Positions 29,939 through 38,569 of a stretch of 64,000 nt of DNA are shown here, piece after piece. The position numbers were made by a program, and so were the translations under genes. Every line of letters starts with the position of its first letter. The stretch's first letter is position 1. The notes under the pieces were generated by a model that saw only the letters and a program-made list of their open reading frames with translations, did not search any database and was not told the DNA's origin. The stretch is from Rhodospirillales bacterium 24-66-33 (lineage in GTDB: Bacteria; Pseudomonadota; Alphaproteobacteria; Reyranellales; Reyranellaceae), in contig NCHQ01000003.1 of the NCBI GenBank assembly GCA_002281855.1, positions 237,845 through 301,844 of the forward strand, given 5' to 3'.

Positions 29939-30231
29939 GATGCGCGAAAAGGACCGCAGGCAGAGCCGATCCGGTCATGGACTACACGGGAGGGAGCGCA
30001 GCGCACCGAATGGAGCGGGCCGGACATTGACCGGTCGGTGACCTGCGGTAGGCGCACTCGGTCAGGCTGGATCGGAGCAGACTAAACGACAGGAAAAGCC
30101 CACAATCCACCGACCAGAACTCGGTATGCCCTTAGCGCCAAGCGAAGGCGTCATCGACAAGCGGGTGGAGGCCCGGGCGGCGTCGGGCCGCCCAGAGCCG
30201 CTCGAACGGCCGGGCGACCCTTGGCACGCGT

Positions 30232-30618
30232 TCACCCGGTCGTGAGTCGTGATACGCCCCACTCTGCCGCCGCCATTGCCTCGATGAGGTCATCTCGGAC
30301 GCCGGCCACGATGAGCGCGGCCCATGTGCCGTTTTCTTGTTGGTACAGACGGGCGAGTGGGCAAGCGAGCCCTGAGGGCATGTACCAGACAAGCCGGTGT
30401 CCGCTTCCGTCCGGCTCCCAGTCGAGCACGCCCCGCGCGATGCCCTCGAGCGCAGCAGCAGCCCCGTTGAACGTTCCGGCGATCCACAGGGCGAGCAGCG
30501 CCTTCGTCCGCTCGTCCGGAAGGCTGCCCGTCTCTGCTAGCGCCTGCGCAAGCAGCGCAGACTCGAGTTGAGCAGTGAAGCGGGACACAAGGTCGTCGGT
30601 TTCGGTGAAGATCCGCAT
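30232..30618 (-). CDS. Hypothetical protein, 128 residues
   Basis: A soluble, Ala-rich protein: FTAQLESALLAQALAETGSL, KALLALWIAGTFNGAAAALE, then a beta-rich end with HRLVWYMPSGLACPLARLYQ. Not recognised. A ribosome-binding site (AGAAAAGGAAAAACC) and a leader hairpin upstream match those of the DUF736-like gene, so the two probably share a regulator. Confidence 0.55.
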   Translation of the reverse strand: MRIFTETDDLVSRFTAQLESALLAQALAETGSLPDERTKALLALWIAGTFNGAAAALEGIARGVLDWEPDGSGHRLVWYMPSGLACPLARLYQQENGTWAALIVAGVRDDLIEAMAAAEWGVSRLTTG

Positions 30619-30644
30619 TGGTGGTTTTTCCTTTTCTGTTCATG

Positions 30645-30661
30645 GGCTGGCCAATCCAGCC
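30645..30661 (-). promoter_or_regulatory. Leader hairpin 2
   Basis: GGCTGG, CCAAT, CCAGCC, 26 bases upstream of the 128-residue gene. The flanks (GATGCGCG on one side, the A/G-rich ribosome-binding site on the other) match leader 1, and the block CCGAATGGAGCGGGCCGGAC recurs at 30,721-30,740. Confidence 0.6.
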
Positions 30662-30743
30662 GATGCGCGGGAAATACCGGGCGAGAGCGAGGCAACGCAT
30701 GGACAACACGGGAGGCGCAGCCGAATGGAGCGGGCCGGACATT

Positions 30744-31256
30744 GCGCGGGCGAGCGCGCGCGGTACCGCGTTATCGGATAAGGATGGATTGGCTGCTTGC
30801 CCCTGGTCGGAAACAAATCAGTCGGCGGGCACCACAGGCGGACAGAATGTTCAGAGCCAACCATGCAGTCAAAGTCCTCCAGCGCGAGTATCCATCGAGC
30901 GCGATCGGGCGGTCGATGCTGCCCGCTTGTAGGGACACGTTCCAGGGGGGCCCACATGAAAGGCTAAAGCCGCGCGGGCGGTTCGACTTGCGCCGGAGCT
31001 AGCGGGGACGGATACGCATAGGGGCGGAGACCAAGGATCGGTCGCCGGCGATGTGCTGGATGATGAGGCGAAGCAGACAAGCCGGTGGCCTCCAGATGGC
31101 GGCCACCAAACCGGGATTGCCGATGAGAGTGCTGATGCCGTGACGGCGGAGCAACTCATAGGTCAGCTCGCCGTCGCCGGCCTGCCTTTCGCGTCCGTGC
31201 TGCTGTCAGGTTATGCTCTGCGGCACGACCACAATGGGACGGGAGTCAGTCAAGCC
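30744..31256. other. Long spacer before the cupin operon
   Basis: About 500 bases without a supported gene. Short frames are present on both strands but lack ribosome-binding sites and family resemblance. It includes the likely promoter of the plus-strand cupin operon; no clear operator was found. Confidence 0.4.
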
Positions 31257-31739
31257 ATGAGCATTTCATTCCTCCATTCGCGCGGGACGGAGTGCCCCAT
31301 CGAGATCCCGGCCATCGGCCTCGATCTGTTCGTCCGCCTGCCGCCCGCGATGAGCGACGGCGCGTTCTGCTTTATCGAGACGATCAACGCGCCCGGCGCG
31401 GGGCCGCCACGGCATCGCCACCGCGAGGCCGAGATCTTCCGGGTGATCGAGGGGCGCTACCTCTACGAGGTCGACGGCCGGCGCTTCTTCGCCGAGGCGG
31501 GAGACGTGGTCAGCATTCCGGGGGGCGTCGCGCACGGGTTTGTCAACGTGACGGACGCGCCGGCCCGCCAGTACATCCTGATGACCCCGGCGCTCGACGC
31601 CGCGGCCTTCTTCACCGAGCTCGCAGGCACGATGCGCGGCGGCGTACCCGATCAGGCGGCGCTGAATGCCTTCGGCGCCAAGTGGAACGTCCAGTTCCTC
31701 GGCCCACCCTTGCGCCCGGACGACCAGCCGACCGCCTGA
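31257..31739 (+). CDS. Cupin-domain protein
   Basis: A 160-residue single-domain cupin: [20 protein letters not shown] holds the His/Glu metal ligands of motif 1 and [17 protein letters not shown] holds motif 2 with its His. Cupins of this type are metal-dependent dioxygenases, isomerases or sensors; the substrate is not evident. The ATG at 31257 is chosen for the usual length; a longer frame from 31053 has no family-like extension. First gene of a three-gene set. Confidence 0.8.
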   Translation: MSISFLHSRGTECPIEIPAIGLDLFVRLPPAMSDGAFCFIETINAPGAGPPRHRHREAEIFRVIEGRYLYEVDGRRFFAEAGDVVSIPGGVAHGFVNVTDAPARQYILMTPALDAAAFFTELAGTMRGGVPDQAALNAFGAKWNVQFLGPPLRPDDQPTA

Positions 31740-31762
31740 TCGCCATTCATGTGGAGCAACTC

Positions 31763-31984
31763 ATGTCGGATCGAGACTTCAAGCGTTGGCTCTGCCTGGG
31801 CTGCGGCTTCTCCTACGACGAAGCCCTGGGCCTGCCCGAGCATGGCATTTCGCCCGGGACACGCTGGGCGGACATACCGGACGACTGGTGCTGCCCGGAT
31901 TGCGGCACGCCGAAGCATCTCTTCGAGATGGTCGAAATCCCCTATGCGCCCGGCCAGCCCACCCCGCAACGGCCACCCCTCTGA
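31763..31984 (+). CDS. Rubredoxin
   Basis: A 73-residue iron-sulfur protein with two Cys pairs: [15 protein letters not shown] and [19 protein letters not shown], the CxxC...CPxCG pattern of a Fe(Cys)4 site. Rubredoxins pass single electrons to oxygenases or peroxide/oxygen-reducing enzymes. The start at 31763 follows GGAGCAACTC. It lies between a cupin and a pirin-like protein, so it may feed electrons to one of them or keep its iron reduced (inference). Confidence 0.9.
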   Translation: MSDRDFKRWLCLGCGFSYDEALGLPEHGISPGTRWADIPDDWCCPDCGTPKHLFEMVEIPYAPGQPTPQRPPL

Positions 31985-32003
31985 CCCTCAGGACGGAAGC
32001 GAC

Positions 32004-32750
32004 ATGTCCAACTCGTTCATCCTGCGCGCTGCAGATCGCGGCCACGAGACGATCCTCTCGACGGGGCCGACGGCATCCTATGTCGGCGGCCACCCGGATG
32101 CGTTCATCACGCGCCAGTCGAGCTTCAACTTCCATGACTACCAGTCCGGCCGGGCAGGTTTCGGCCGCATCCGCGTGTTCGGCGACGAGACCTTCAACAA
32201 CCCCGGATGCAGCTACAACATGCATCCCCATCACAACTTCATCATCTGCGCCTTCGTGCTGTCGGGCCGGCTGCAACACATCAACACGACGGGCAACAAC
32301 GACGAGCTCCTGGCTGGGGACTACTACGCATTCTCCGCCGGGTCGGGCGGTCTTCATACCGAGATCAACGTTCACCGGGAGCCGATGAACGCGATTTATC
32401 TATGGATGCTGCCGGACCATCTATATTTGCCGCCGTCCTATGTGCGCGGCCGCTTCGATGCCGAGGCAAGCGCCAACCGGATAAAGCCCCTGCTAGGCGC
32501 AGATGCGGCTTTGCCGATTCCCCAGGACGCCAAAGTGTCGCGTCTATTCTCGACCAAACCCGGTCGGCACGTTTATCGCCCACGTTCCTCAGGGCATGGC
32601 GTCTACTGCTTCGTCATCGACGGCACTCTGGCGTGTGATGGCACCACGCTCGGCAGCCGCGACAGCAAGGGGATTTGGAACGCCACGGAGGTTGTGCTCG
32701 AAACGGGCGACGCCCCGGCCGATGCGCTGCTCGTGGAAACCATCTTGTAG
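32004..32750 (+). CDS. Pirin-like bicupin protein
   Basis: A 248-residue pirin/quercetinase-like protein. Residues 50-130 carry the metal-site cupin (SYNMHPHHNFIICAFVLSGR, then LHTEINVHREPM), with His ligands in place; the second cupin is degenerate. Pirins include quercetin 2,3-dioxygenases and redox-sensing regulators. The pirin gene follows rubredoxin by 19 bases, so the three genes form one operon. Confidence 0.82.
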   Translation: MSNSFILRAADRGHETILSTGPTASYVGGHPDAFITRQSSFNFHDYQSGRAGFGRIRVFGDETFNNPGCSYNMHPHHNFIICAFVLSGRLQHINTTGNNDELLAGDYYAFSAGSGGLHTEINVHREPMNAIYLWMLPDHLYLPPSYVRGRFDAEASANRIKPLLGADAALPIPQDAKVSRLFSTKPGRHVYRPRSSGHGVYCFVIDGTLACDGTTLGSRDSKGIWNATEVVLETGDAPADALLVETIL

Positions 32751-32788
32751 GAGATTGTCACACAGGAAGTGACCTCGAAGTCGACCGA

Positions 32789-33547
32789 TCAGCCCATACC
32801 TCCAAGCTGAGGTGGTGCGAGGGCGGCTCGACGCTCCATACTCATAGGGCGTTCGGGTGCGGCATCCGCCGGCTGTGGGAGCGATGCCCTGTCTATCTCA
32901 GCTCGCTGCGCTTCATTGCGTTGCACGACATCGCGTACCGCCCTTGGCATGGATTTTTCGAGGTCGGCATCCAGCTGGTCAAGATCATCCTTCGTCAGGC
33001 CACCTTCCTTGACCTTCACACGCGCGTCGTCCAGTTTTTGCTGGTAATCTTGCAAATGCGCTCGCTCTTCTTGGAGTGTGACTTCTCGCTCGCGATTGGC
33101 TTGATATAATTCCCACGACGGCTTGCCTGGGTCGATCTCGTCCGCTCGAATCACGTCTGCGCGGACCTCCTTACCGACTTCATCAAACACCTGCTTTCCA
33201 TCGCGAGTGCGGAAGACTCGTCGGCCGTCAGGCAAGACATGGGCCTCCAGCAACATCTGGTCGAGCTGCTTGCGCACCTCTTGGAGTTTGTCACCGTTTT
33301 CCATCAGGGCCTCGACGGTCGCTGTGTCGTAGCGATCTAGCTTCACCGTGAATTCCTGAAGCTGTACGGGTGTGGCCATCATGGCCACAAAGGCTTCTGC
33401 GTTGCGACGATCTTCGATCTCTTCCTTGCGTTCACGCGCAATCCGCTTCCGCATTTCATCACTCAGGCGCTCGCGATCGATCCGGTCAAGCGTCGCGCGC
33501 TTCATAAACTCCGCTTTGAGTGCGTAAATCTCGGCCCTCAGCTCCAT
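32789..33547 (-). CDS. Hypothetical coiled-coil protein
   Basis: A 252-residue soluble protein rich in Glu, Arg and Lys. Long helices are seen at 1-60 (RERLSDEMRKRIARERKEEI), 75-100 and 150-215 (REREVTLQEERAHLQDYQQK). A short central part around VLPDGRRVFRTRDGKQVFDE looks like a beta hairpin. Not recognised; such proteins are common next to transfer genes. It lies 1 base downstream of a secreted protein on the same strand. Confidence 0.65.
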   Translation of the reverse strand: MELRAEIYALKAEFMKRATLDRIDRERLSDEMRKRIARERKEEIEDRRNAEAFVAMMATPVQLQEFTVKLDRYDTATVEALMENGDKLQEVRKQLDQMLLEAHVLPDGRRVFRTRDGKQVFDEVGKEVRADVIRADEIDPGKPSWELYQANREREVTLQEERAHLQDYQQKLDDARVKVKEGGLTKDDLDQLDADLEKSMPRAVRDVVQRNEAQRAEIDRASLPQPADAAPERPMSMERRAALAPPQLGGMG

Positions 33548-33548
33548 C

Positions 33549-33926
33549 CTAGCCGCACTCCTTCGCTACCATTGCCGCGACGATGGCACCCGGCATGTGA
33601 TCCTTGAATCTATTGAAGGCCTGATACACATCCTGAATGCGGTCCTGCTTGCCGTAAAACCAGTCGTAGATGCACTTCATGCCCTTAGTTTGTTTGTCGT
33701 CTCGGGCATAGCGGGCATAAGCGAGGCCCTCGACGACGCCTGCGACGAACGGAAAGCGCTCGGCCTGGGGCATCTTCTCCATGATGATCCCGGCGGTCAT
33801 GGTTTGGGCCTGTGCTTGCGGAAACGCGAACGGCGTTGAAGCCAGACACAGCGCCAGCGATGCCGCAGCTTTCCGGGCGTTCTGCGCTATTTTCCTTTTC
33901 AACATATTCGACCAAATTTGTTGCAA
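33549..33926 (-). CDS. Small secreted protein (Rap1a/Tai-like fold possible)
   Basis: A 125-residue protein with a Sec signal peptide (KAAASLALCLASTPFAFPQA, cut near AQAQT). The mature part has AGVVEGLAYARYARDDKQTK and two Cys (KCIYDW and the terminal KECG), which could form a disulfide. The A-G-V-x-x-G pattern is reminiscent of Rap1a/Tai immunity proteins but the match is weak. The start may be at the MLKRKIAQN codon seven residues in. Confidence 0.6.
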   Translation of the reverse strand: MQQIWSNMLKRKIAQNARKAAASLALCLASTPFAFPQAQAQTMTAGIIMEKMPQAERFPFVAGVVEGLAYARYARDDKQTKGMKCIYDWFYGKQDRIQDVYQAFNRFKDHMPGAIVAAMVAKECG

Positions 33927-34053
33927 TTTCCATATGCCGTTAGGATTATGTTATTCTTTAAGGACTACTATTAGGCAGCCGCAGAGAATAGCCATTCCGG
34001 TGGCGAATCTATTCCTTCGGCTCAGGCTCACAGAAAGGGTCGATTATGTTGAA

Positions 34054-34070
34054 CGCCGCGTTTTGCGGCG
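34054..34070 (+). promoter_or_regulatory. Hairpin before the resolvase
   Basis: CGCCGC, GTTTT, GCGGCG, 24 bases before the resolvase start. Could be a leader stem or part of a crossover (res) site; GAATAG/CTATTC arms occur about 70 bases further upstream. Confidence 0.35.
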
Positions 34071-34093
34071 AGGCTATTTAAGTGGCTGTTTGT

Positions 34094-34687
34094 ATGAGAA
34101 AAATTGGATACTTGCGTGTCTCGACGCTGGAACAGCGCCCGGACAGACAGATCGTAGGCCTTGAGCCCATATGTGATGAGCTCCACGTAGAGCGACTCTC
34201 CGCCGATCGCCGACGGCGGCCCATCTATGACAGCGTCATGGCCCGGCTGTCCCCTGGCGATACCTTGATCGTGTGGGATCTGGACCGGGCCTGGCGGTCG
34301 TTGCGGGACGCGTTGAACGAGATTGCCAGGCTGGAATCGAGAGGGATCACATTGCGGGTCGTCGGGCTGCAGCTCGATTTCAGCAGTCCCAGCGGAATAT
34401 TCACCTATCAGGTTCTGGGCGCCTGCGCAGAGTTCGAACGAAGGATGCTGTCTCAACGAACGCGAGAAGGGCTAGCTGCCGCTCGAAGGCGCGGAGTTCG
34501 GCTAGGACGGCCACCAAAGCTTGATGACGATCAATTGATCGAGGCCAACCAATTGCTAAGCAATCCAGAAACGACGATTGCCAGTGTGGCGCGGGATCTC
34601 GGTGTCGCCCCATGGTCATTGACGCGTTCGATTAGAAGACTGGCAGCGCGTAGTGGCACAACGGACTGGCCTGAGGTCTCGTCATAA
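34094..34687 (+). CDS. Small serine recombinase (resolvase/invertase)
   Basis: A 197-residue recombinase of the Hin/Tn3-resolvase class: MRKIGYLRVSTLEQRPDRQI with the catalytic Ser in RVST, then DRAWRSLRDALNEI, the SPSGIFTYQVLGACAEFERR helix, and a C-terminal HTH (ASVARDLGVAPWSLTRSIRR). The start at 34094 replaces the GTG at 34082. It is the second serine recombinase of the element and is unlike the large one at the right end. No IS ends were found beside it. Confidence 0.88.
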   Translation: MRKIGYLRVSTLEQRPDRQIVGLEPICDELHVERLSADRRRRPIYDSVMARLSPGDTLIVWDLDRAWRSLRDALNEIARLESRGITLRVVGLQLDFSSPSGIFTYQVLGACAEFERRMLSQRTREGLAAARRRGVRLGRPPKLDDDQLIEANQLLSNPETTIASVARDLGVAPWSLTRSIRRLAARSGTTDWPEVSS

Positions 34688-34842
34688 GAAACTCTGAGTG
34701 TGACTTGATCCACGCCATGCTCTCCACTGGCGGCGCTGTAGTCAAACAGAGAGATGCAATGCTGAGCCCCAACCGCCTGCGCTAACTGACGAAGGGGGCT
34801 GCATCCCCTTTCTCCGTCACACCGACCATATCCCGCTGCACC

Positions 34843-35151
34843 CTATTTGACCGCGAAGCTCTCCAGCTTCTTTCCGGACTTCAGTGCTGCAGCAAGCCAA
34901 CGCGGCTTGTTTCCACGCCCAGCCCATACCTGTGAGCGATCCTCGGGATTGCGGTACTTCGGCGCCAGCTTCCTACCCTTGAGGGGATGCGATTCTGCAC
35001 CTGGTGGAATCTCCCTAGCTGACGACGGACTTTTCTTAAGCATACTGATGAGGGCTTCACGTTCGCGCGCCATATGCAGCTCAATTGCCGCTCCGATCTG
35101 TGCCCGCGTATTGAGAAGTTCCTCAAAAGACATCGATCGAAGCTTCTTCAT
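34843..35151 (-). CDS. H-NS family nucleoid protein
   Basis: A 102-residue protein with an N-terminal helical dimerisation part (MKKLRSMSFEELLNTRAQIG) and a C-terminal DNA-binding domain KLAPKYRNPEDRSQVWAGRG followed by KPRWLAAAL, the H-NS AT-hook-like loop. The start at 35151 drops 45 non-family codons. On mobile elements H-NS homologues often silence the element's own cargo; here it sits between the resolvase and the giant-protein array. Confidence 0.88.
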   Translation of the reverse strand: MKKLRSMSFEELLNTRAQIGAAIELHMAREREALISMLKKSPSSAREIPPGAESHPLKGRKLAPKYRNPEDRSQVWAGRGNKPRWLAAALKSGKKLESFAVK

Positions 35152-35549
35152 TGAATATCCTTTAACATATAGTGTGCTCGCTGAGCGCTGGCACTGCTGC
35201 CTATCAAATATCTCGGTACACTCAAGGAATATTCTCTTCGCTATCTCCGATCCGAGAACGTCCTGGACCAGGCTCATGCCGACCAAACCTTTCGTTCAAT
35301 CGTTGGGCGACAATCGCGGAGCGGGCTAGATTCTTCCTCAACGAGGCGGCACTCCGGTTTCATCCAGAGCAACGGATTGGGCCGCGTGAGGACCATGCCT
35401 GAGTGGAACTGCAGCGGGTTGCTTTACCCTGCAACGCCCCTTAGAAACCTGCGGCAGAGACAGTTACCGCAACAGCTACCTGGCTTGAGACTCGCGGATG
35501 ACGAATAGGGGTGACTTTTCCCGCGAAGTCGGCCCCGAGGACGACGATA
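35152..35549. other. Spacer without a gene
   Basis: About 400 bases between the H-NS gene and the 173-residue gene. The part next to the H-NS gene includes its promoter region. I see no supported coding sequence or repeat. Confidence 0.4.
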
Positions 35550-36071
35550 TCACAACCCACACGACGCCAGCTGTTCAAGCTGCCTCATTGCGCTTTCCTG
35601 CAAGACTCTAGCGTCGGTCGTCAGCCATTTTCCTGAGGGCATCCGCCCGCTTTCCAAGCTATCGCGCAAGGCGTCGATGGCGGCGCGCAACGCGGCTTCT
35701 ATGGCATCGCCTGCAGGTGGGGGCGCGAGCTGGCGGGGCTCTCGCGCCGCTCCTGCTAACAAAGCACCTTCGTGTGATGCAAGCCGTTCAAGCTGCCGCG
35801 CTGCGTTCTCGTAGGAAAGCTTTACGTCGACCGTCAGCCATGCTCCCGAGGGCATTCGTCCGCTTTCCACACTGTCGCGCAAGACGCTGGCGGCGGTGCG
35901 CAATGCAATTTCCATGTCGCTCATACCGTTGCCCGCTGGCGACGACATAAGATGGCGAAGCTCTTGCGCCGCCTCCGTCAGCAAGACGCCGAGTCCCTCA
36001 TGGTCCTGGCCGAGCTTGCCCGCGGCTAGCTCAAGTCGTGCAATCAGATTTGAATGTTCGGTGTTCTTCAT
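35550..36071 (-). CDS. Hypothetical protein with an internal duplication
   Basis: A 173-residue soluble helical protein. Two repeats of about 50 residues align: RDSVESGRMPSGAWLTVDVK near 70-90 and RDSLESGRMPSGKWLTTDAR near 140-160, each followed by a helix ending RQLERLAS or RQLEQLAS. No signal peptide. Not recognised. It begins 14 bases after the first propeller gene on the same strand, so it is probably the last gene of that operon. Confidence 0.65.
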   Translation of the reverse strand: MKNTEHSNLIARLELAAGKLGQDHEGLGVLLTEAAQELRHLMSSPAGNGMSDMEIALRTAASVLRDSVESGRMPSGAWLTVDVKLSYENAARQLERLASHEGALLAGAAREPRQLAPPPAGDAIEAALRAAIDALRDSLESGRMPSGKWLTTDARVLQESAMRQLEQLASCGL

Positions 36072-36084
36072 TGGGCCTCATGAT

Positions 36085-38499
36085 TTAGATTGGCGGCGGC
36101 AAGCAGCTCGGGCCGGATGTGAAAAGCTGTCCCCCGCCGCCATTCGCCGTCGATGCGATGAGCTTGGTGGCGTCCGCCGACGAGGCAACGCCATACCAAT
36201 TGTCGCCACCGCTGGTGGAGCGGTCCGTCCACGTGACGCCACTATCGGCCGAGGTGACAAGTTTCCCGTTTCGCCCGACCGCGATCAGCTTCGTGCCATC
36301 AGCCGACGAGGCGACGCCTTCCCAAGCGCCGCTGAGAGCGCCACCGCCCGTGCGGATCGTCCAACTGGCGCCACTGTTCGCTGACGTGTAGATGTACCCG
36401 CTTTCCTCCGTAGCGACGAGCTTGGTGCCATCCGCCGACGAGGCAACGTCACTCCACGCCTCGCCGGTGCTGCTGCGAGCGGTCCAGTTGATGCCGCTAT
36501 CCGTCGAGGTGTAAATAGACCCATACGCCATAGCAACGAGCTTGGTACCATCCGCCGACGACGCTATGCCACCCCAAGAGTGGCTGGTAGCGTGGTAGGG
36601 ATCGCGGGCGGTCCACGTGGAGCCGCTATTCGTCGAGGTGTAAATATACTCGCCATATACCGTTGCGACGAGCTTCGTACCATCCGCCGACGATGCGACG
36701 TGCCGCCAGTCGCGGACGCTGTTGCGGGCGGTCCAGTTGGCACCGCTGTCCGTCGAGGTCCAGATCTGGCCGCCATTCACCACCGCGACGAGCTTGGTGC
36801 CATCCGCGGAGGAGGCAACGCCCCACCAGTTTCGGTTACTTGCACGGGCAGTCCACGTAACACCGCTATCAGCCGAGGTATAGATCCTCCCGCCATCCGT
36901 CAGAGCGACAAGTTTGGTGCCATCATCCGAGGACGCAACGTCCCGCCACGGCCGATCGCTGTCGCGAGGCGTCCAATCGACACCGGACGGCCCCTCATCC
37001 AAACACACGCAGCCCCACCCGGACGCCGTTTTGTAGACCAATTCGTTTTCCATGCAGTCAGGCAGCGCACTCCCGCCGACCGGCGCCCATGTTCCGCCAC
37101 TGTTCTTGGCCTCGATCGTTCCGCCACTGTCGCGGATGCCGTAGCCGGTCGTCCCTCGCGTGGTGCTCCAGTTCCAATATTTACCCGCGCCAAGGCCGCC
37201 ATCATTTGCTGAAAACACGCCCCACCCGTGGGCGCCATTTTCGAAGTAGCCTGCGAAACCCGCCGCGCTGTTGCTCCGGCCCAAGACACCGTAATTGGCG
37301 CCTGTCGCTGCGCTGCCATAGCCGTAAACGCCGGTGCCGCTCGTGCTCTGGGACTGGCCGTAAAGGCCATACGTCGTACCGGCCGCATTGTCCGCGAGGG
37401 CGTTAATACCGACACCGGTTGAACTCTTGGACAGACCGGTGACGCCGTACGTGTTCCCGGTGGTGGCGAGCGCCTCGCCTTTTGTACCGACCGCACCGGG
37501 CGTCGCGCCGCTCGTCTGACCGAATACGCCCGTGGCACTCCCGCTATTGGCCAGGCCCATCACAGCCACGCCGCCAGCTCCGGTGTTAGAACCGAAAACG
37601 CCGTAATTGCCTGCGTTTGTTGTGGTGCCCTCGACGCCGGCCGACCCCAGCAGCCTTGTAACGGCCTCGATCTTCGCGTTGGTAAGAGCCCTGATATAAT
37701 CGACCTTGATGGAAGGCTTGCCTGCATCGGTGGTTGAATCCACGCCGAACACGACGTCGCCGCCCTGATTATTCACTTCCAGATCCTTGTCGATCTCGGC
37801 GATGGTCGGGGCACCGCCTTTCAGATTCCAAAGAGTGTCGGACGTAGCGCCCGAACCGGACGAAATGCTTGCCTCGGCGTAACCGTATGGCAGGACGATA
37901 TCGTCGCTGCCCCCGACCTTCACCACATAGTCGGGCGCGTCGGCGCAGCTCGTCTGGAAAACCTTGTCGGGTCCGGCCGAAAGAACGGCGATGGCAGGAC
38001 CGTTCGCGGCCGCCGCGCCCTTCAAGCGAAGAAGCGGCGTCGCGCAAGTCGTTTGAATGTCGGTGCCGTGATCCCAGGCGCAATAGCCGTAGGTGGTGCC
38101 CCAGGGGTCGGTGAGCGACGCTCCGATATTGGCGGGAAGAAAGCCGCCGCCGCCGGGCGGTGTGCCGGTGCCCGAGAGACTCCACGCGACCGGCTCCGCC
38201 GTACTATCGCCGTCGCAATCGCCGCCGCCGGGCTGGTTCGACGCCATCATGATCGCCAGCTTGCCAGAGGCGAGCATGTTGTTCTCGGCAATCGTGTTCT
38301 GCGTCACGCGGGACATCGTGCTAACGGGCCCGCGCATGACCACGGTCATGCCGGCCGCCAGCACACTTCCCATGGCGACCGCGCCGAACAGCGCGAAAAG
38401 TACAGACCCGGACTGTCCGTGGGCGGTGCTATGCTCGCGACGCCAAACACGCCGCGTCCTCCTTAAATGCCAAAATCTTGCTCTCAAAAATCGATCCAT
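36085..38499 (-). CDS. Giant anchored propeller protein, paralogue 1
   Basis: An 804-residue protein. The N-terminus is basic (FLRARFWHLRRTRRVWRRE), followed by one membrane helix (SGSVLFALFGAVAMGSVLA), then a pilin-like helix (RVTQNTIAENNMLASGKLAI). Next is a Cys-containing domain with TDPWGTTYGYCAWDHGTD. Residues 240-470 hold YGV/GxxG repeats (STGVGINALADNAAGTTYG), a beta-helix or fibre-like stalk. A CxxNE...GWGC linker leads to seven repeats of WxxVASSADGTKLVA...IYTSTDSG, a seven-bladed propeller. The TTG at 38517 is an alternative start. Function unknown; surface adhesion is inferred. Confidence 0.75.
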   Translation of the reverse strand: MDRFLRARFWHLRRTRRVWRREHSTAHGQSGSVLFALFGAVAMGSVLAAGMTVVMRGPVSTMSRVTQNTIAENNMLASGKLAIMMASNQPGGGDCDGDSTAEPVAWSLSGTGTPPGGGGFLPANIGASLTDPWGTTYGYCAWDHGTDIQTTCATPLLRLKGAAAANGPAIAVLSAGPDKVFQTSCADAPDYVVKVGGSDDIVLPYGYAEASISSGSGATSDTLWNLKGGAPTIAEIDKDLEVNNQGGDVVFGVDSTTDAGKPSIKVDYIRALTNAKIEAVTRLLGSAGVEGTTTNAGNYGVFGSNTGAGGVAVMGLANSGSATGVFGQTSGATPGAVGTKGEALATTGNTYGVTGLSKSSTGVGINALADNAAGTTYGLYGQSQSTSGTGVYGYGSAATGANYGVLGRSNSAAGFAGYFENGAHGWGVFSANDGGLGAGKYWNWSTTRGTTGYGIRDSGGTIEAKNSGGTWAPVGGSALPDCMENELVYKTASGWGCVCLDEGPSGVDWTPRDSDRPWRDVASSDDGTKLVALTDGGRIYTSADSGVTWTARASNRNWWGVASSADGTKLVAVVNGGQIWTSTDSGANWTARNSVRDWRHVASSADGTKLVATVYGEYIYTSTNSGSTWTARDPYHATSHSWGGIASSADGTKLVAMAYGSIYTSTDSGINWTARSSTGEAWSDVASSADGTKLVATEESGYIYTSANSGASWTIRTGGGALSGAWEGVASSADGTKLIAVGRNGKLVTSADSGVTWTDRSTSGGDNWYGVASSADATKLIASTANGGGGQLFTSGPSCLPPPI

Positions 38500-38569
38500 A
38501 TCTTCTGTTTCTATCAATCTCCGTTGTCGTTCGAGACATTCGCAATCGCCAGCCGCTATTCGGTGTCGA

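Noticed and set aside
34054..34687. Serine resolvase as part of a Tn3-type transposon
   Set aside because: No transposase gene and no terminal inverted repeats are visible around it.
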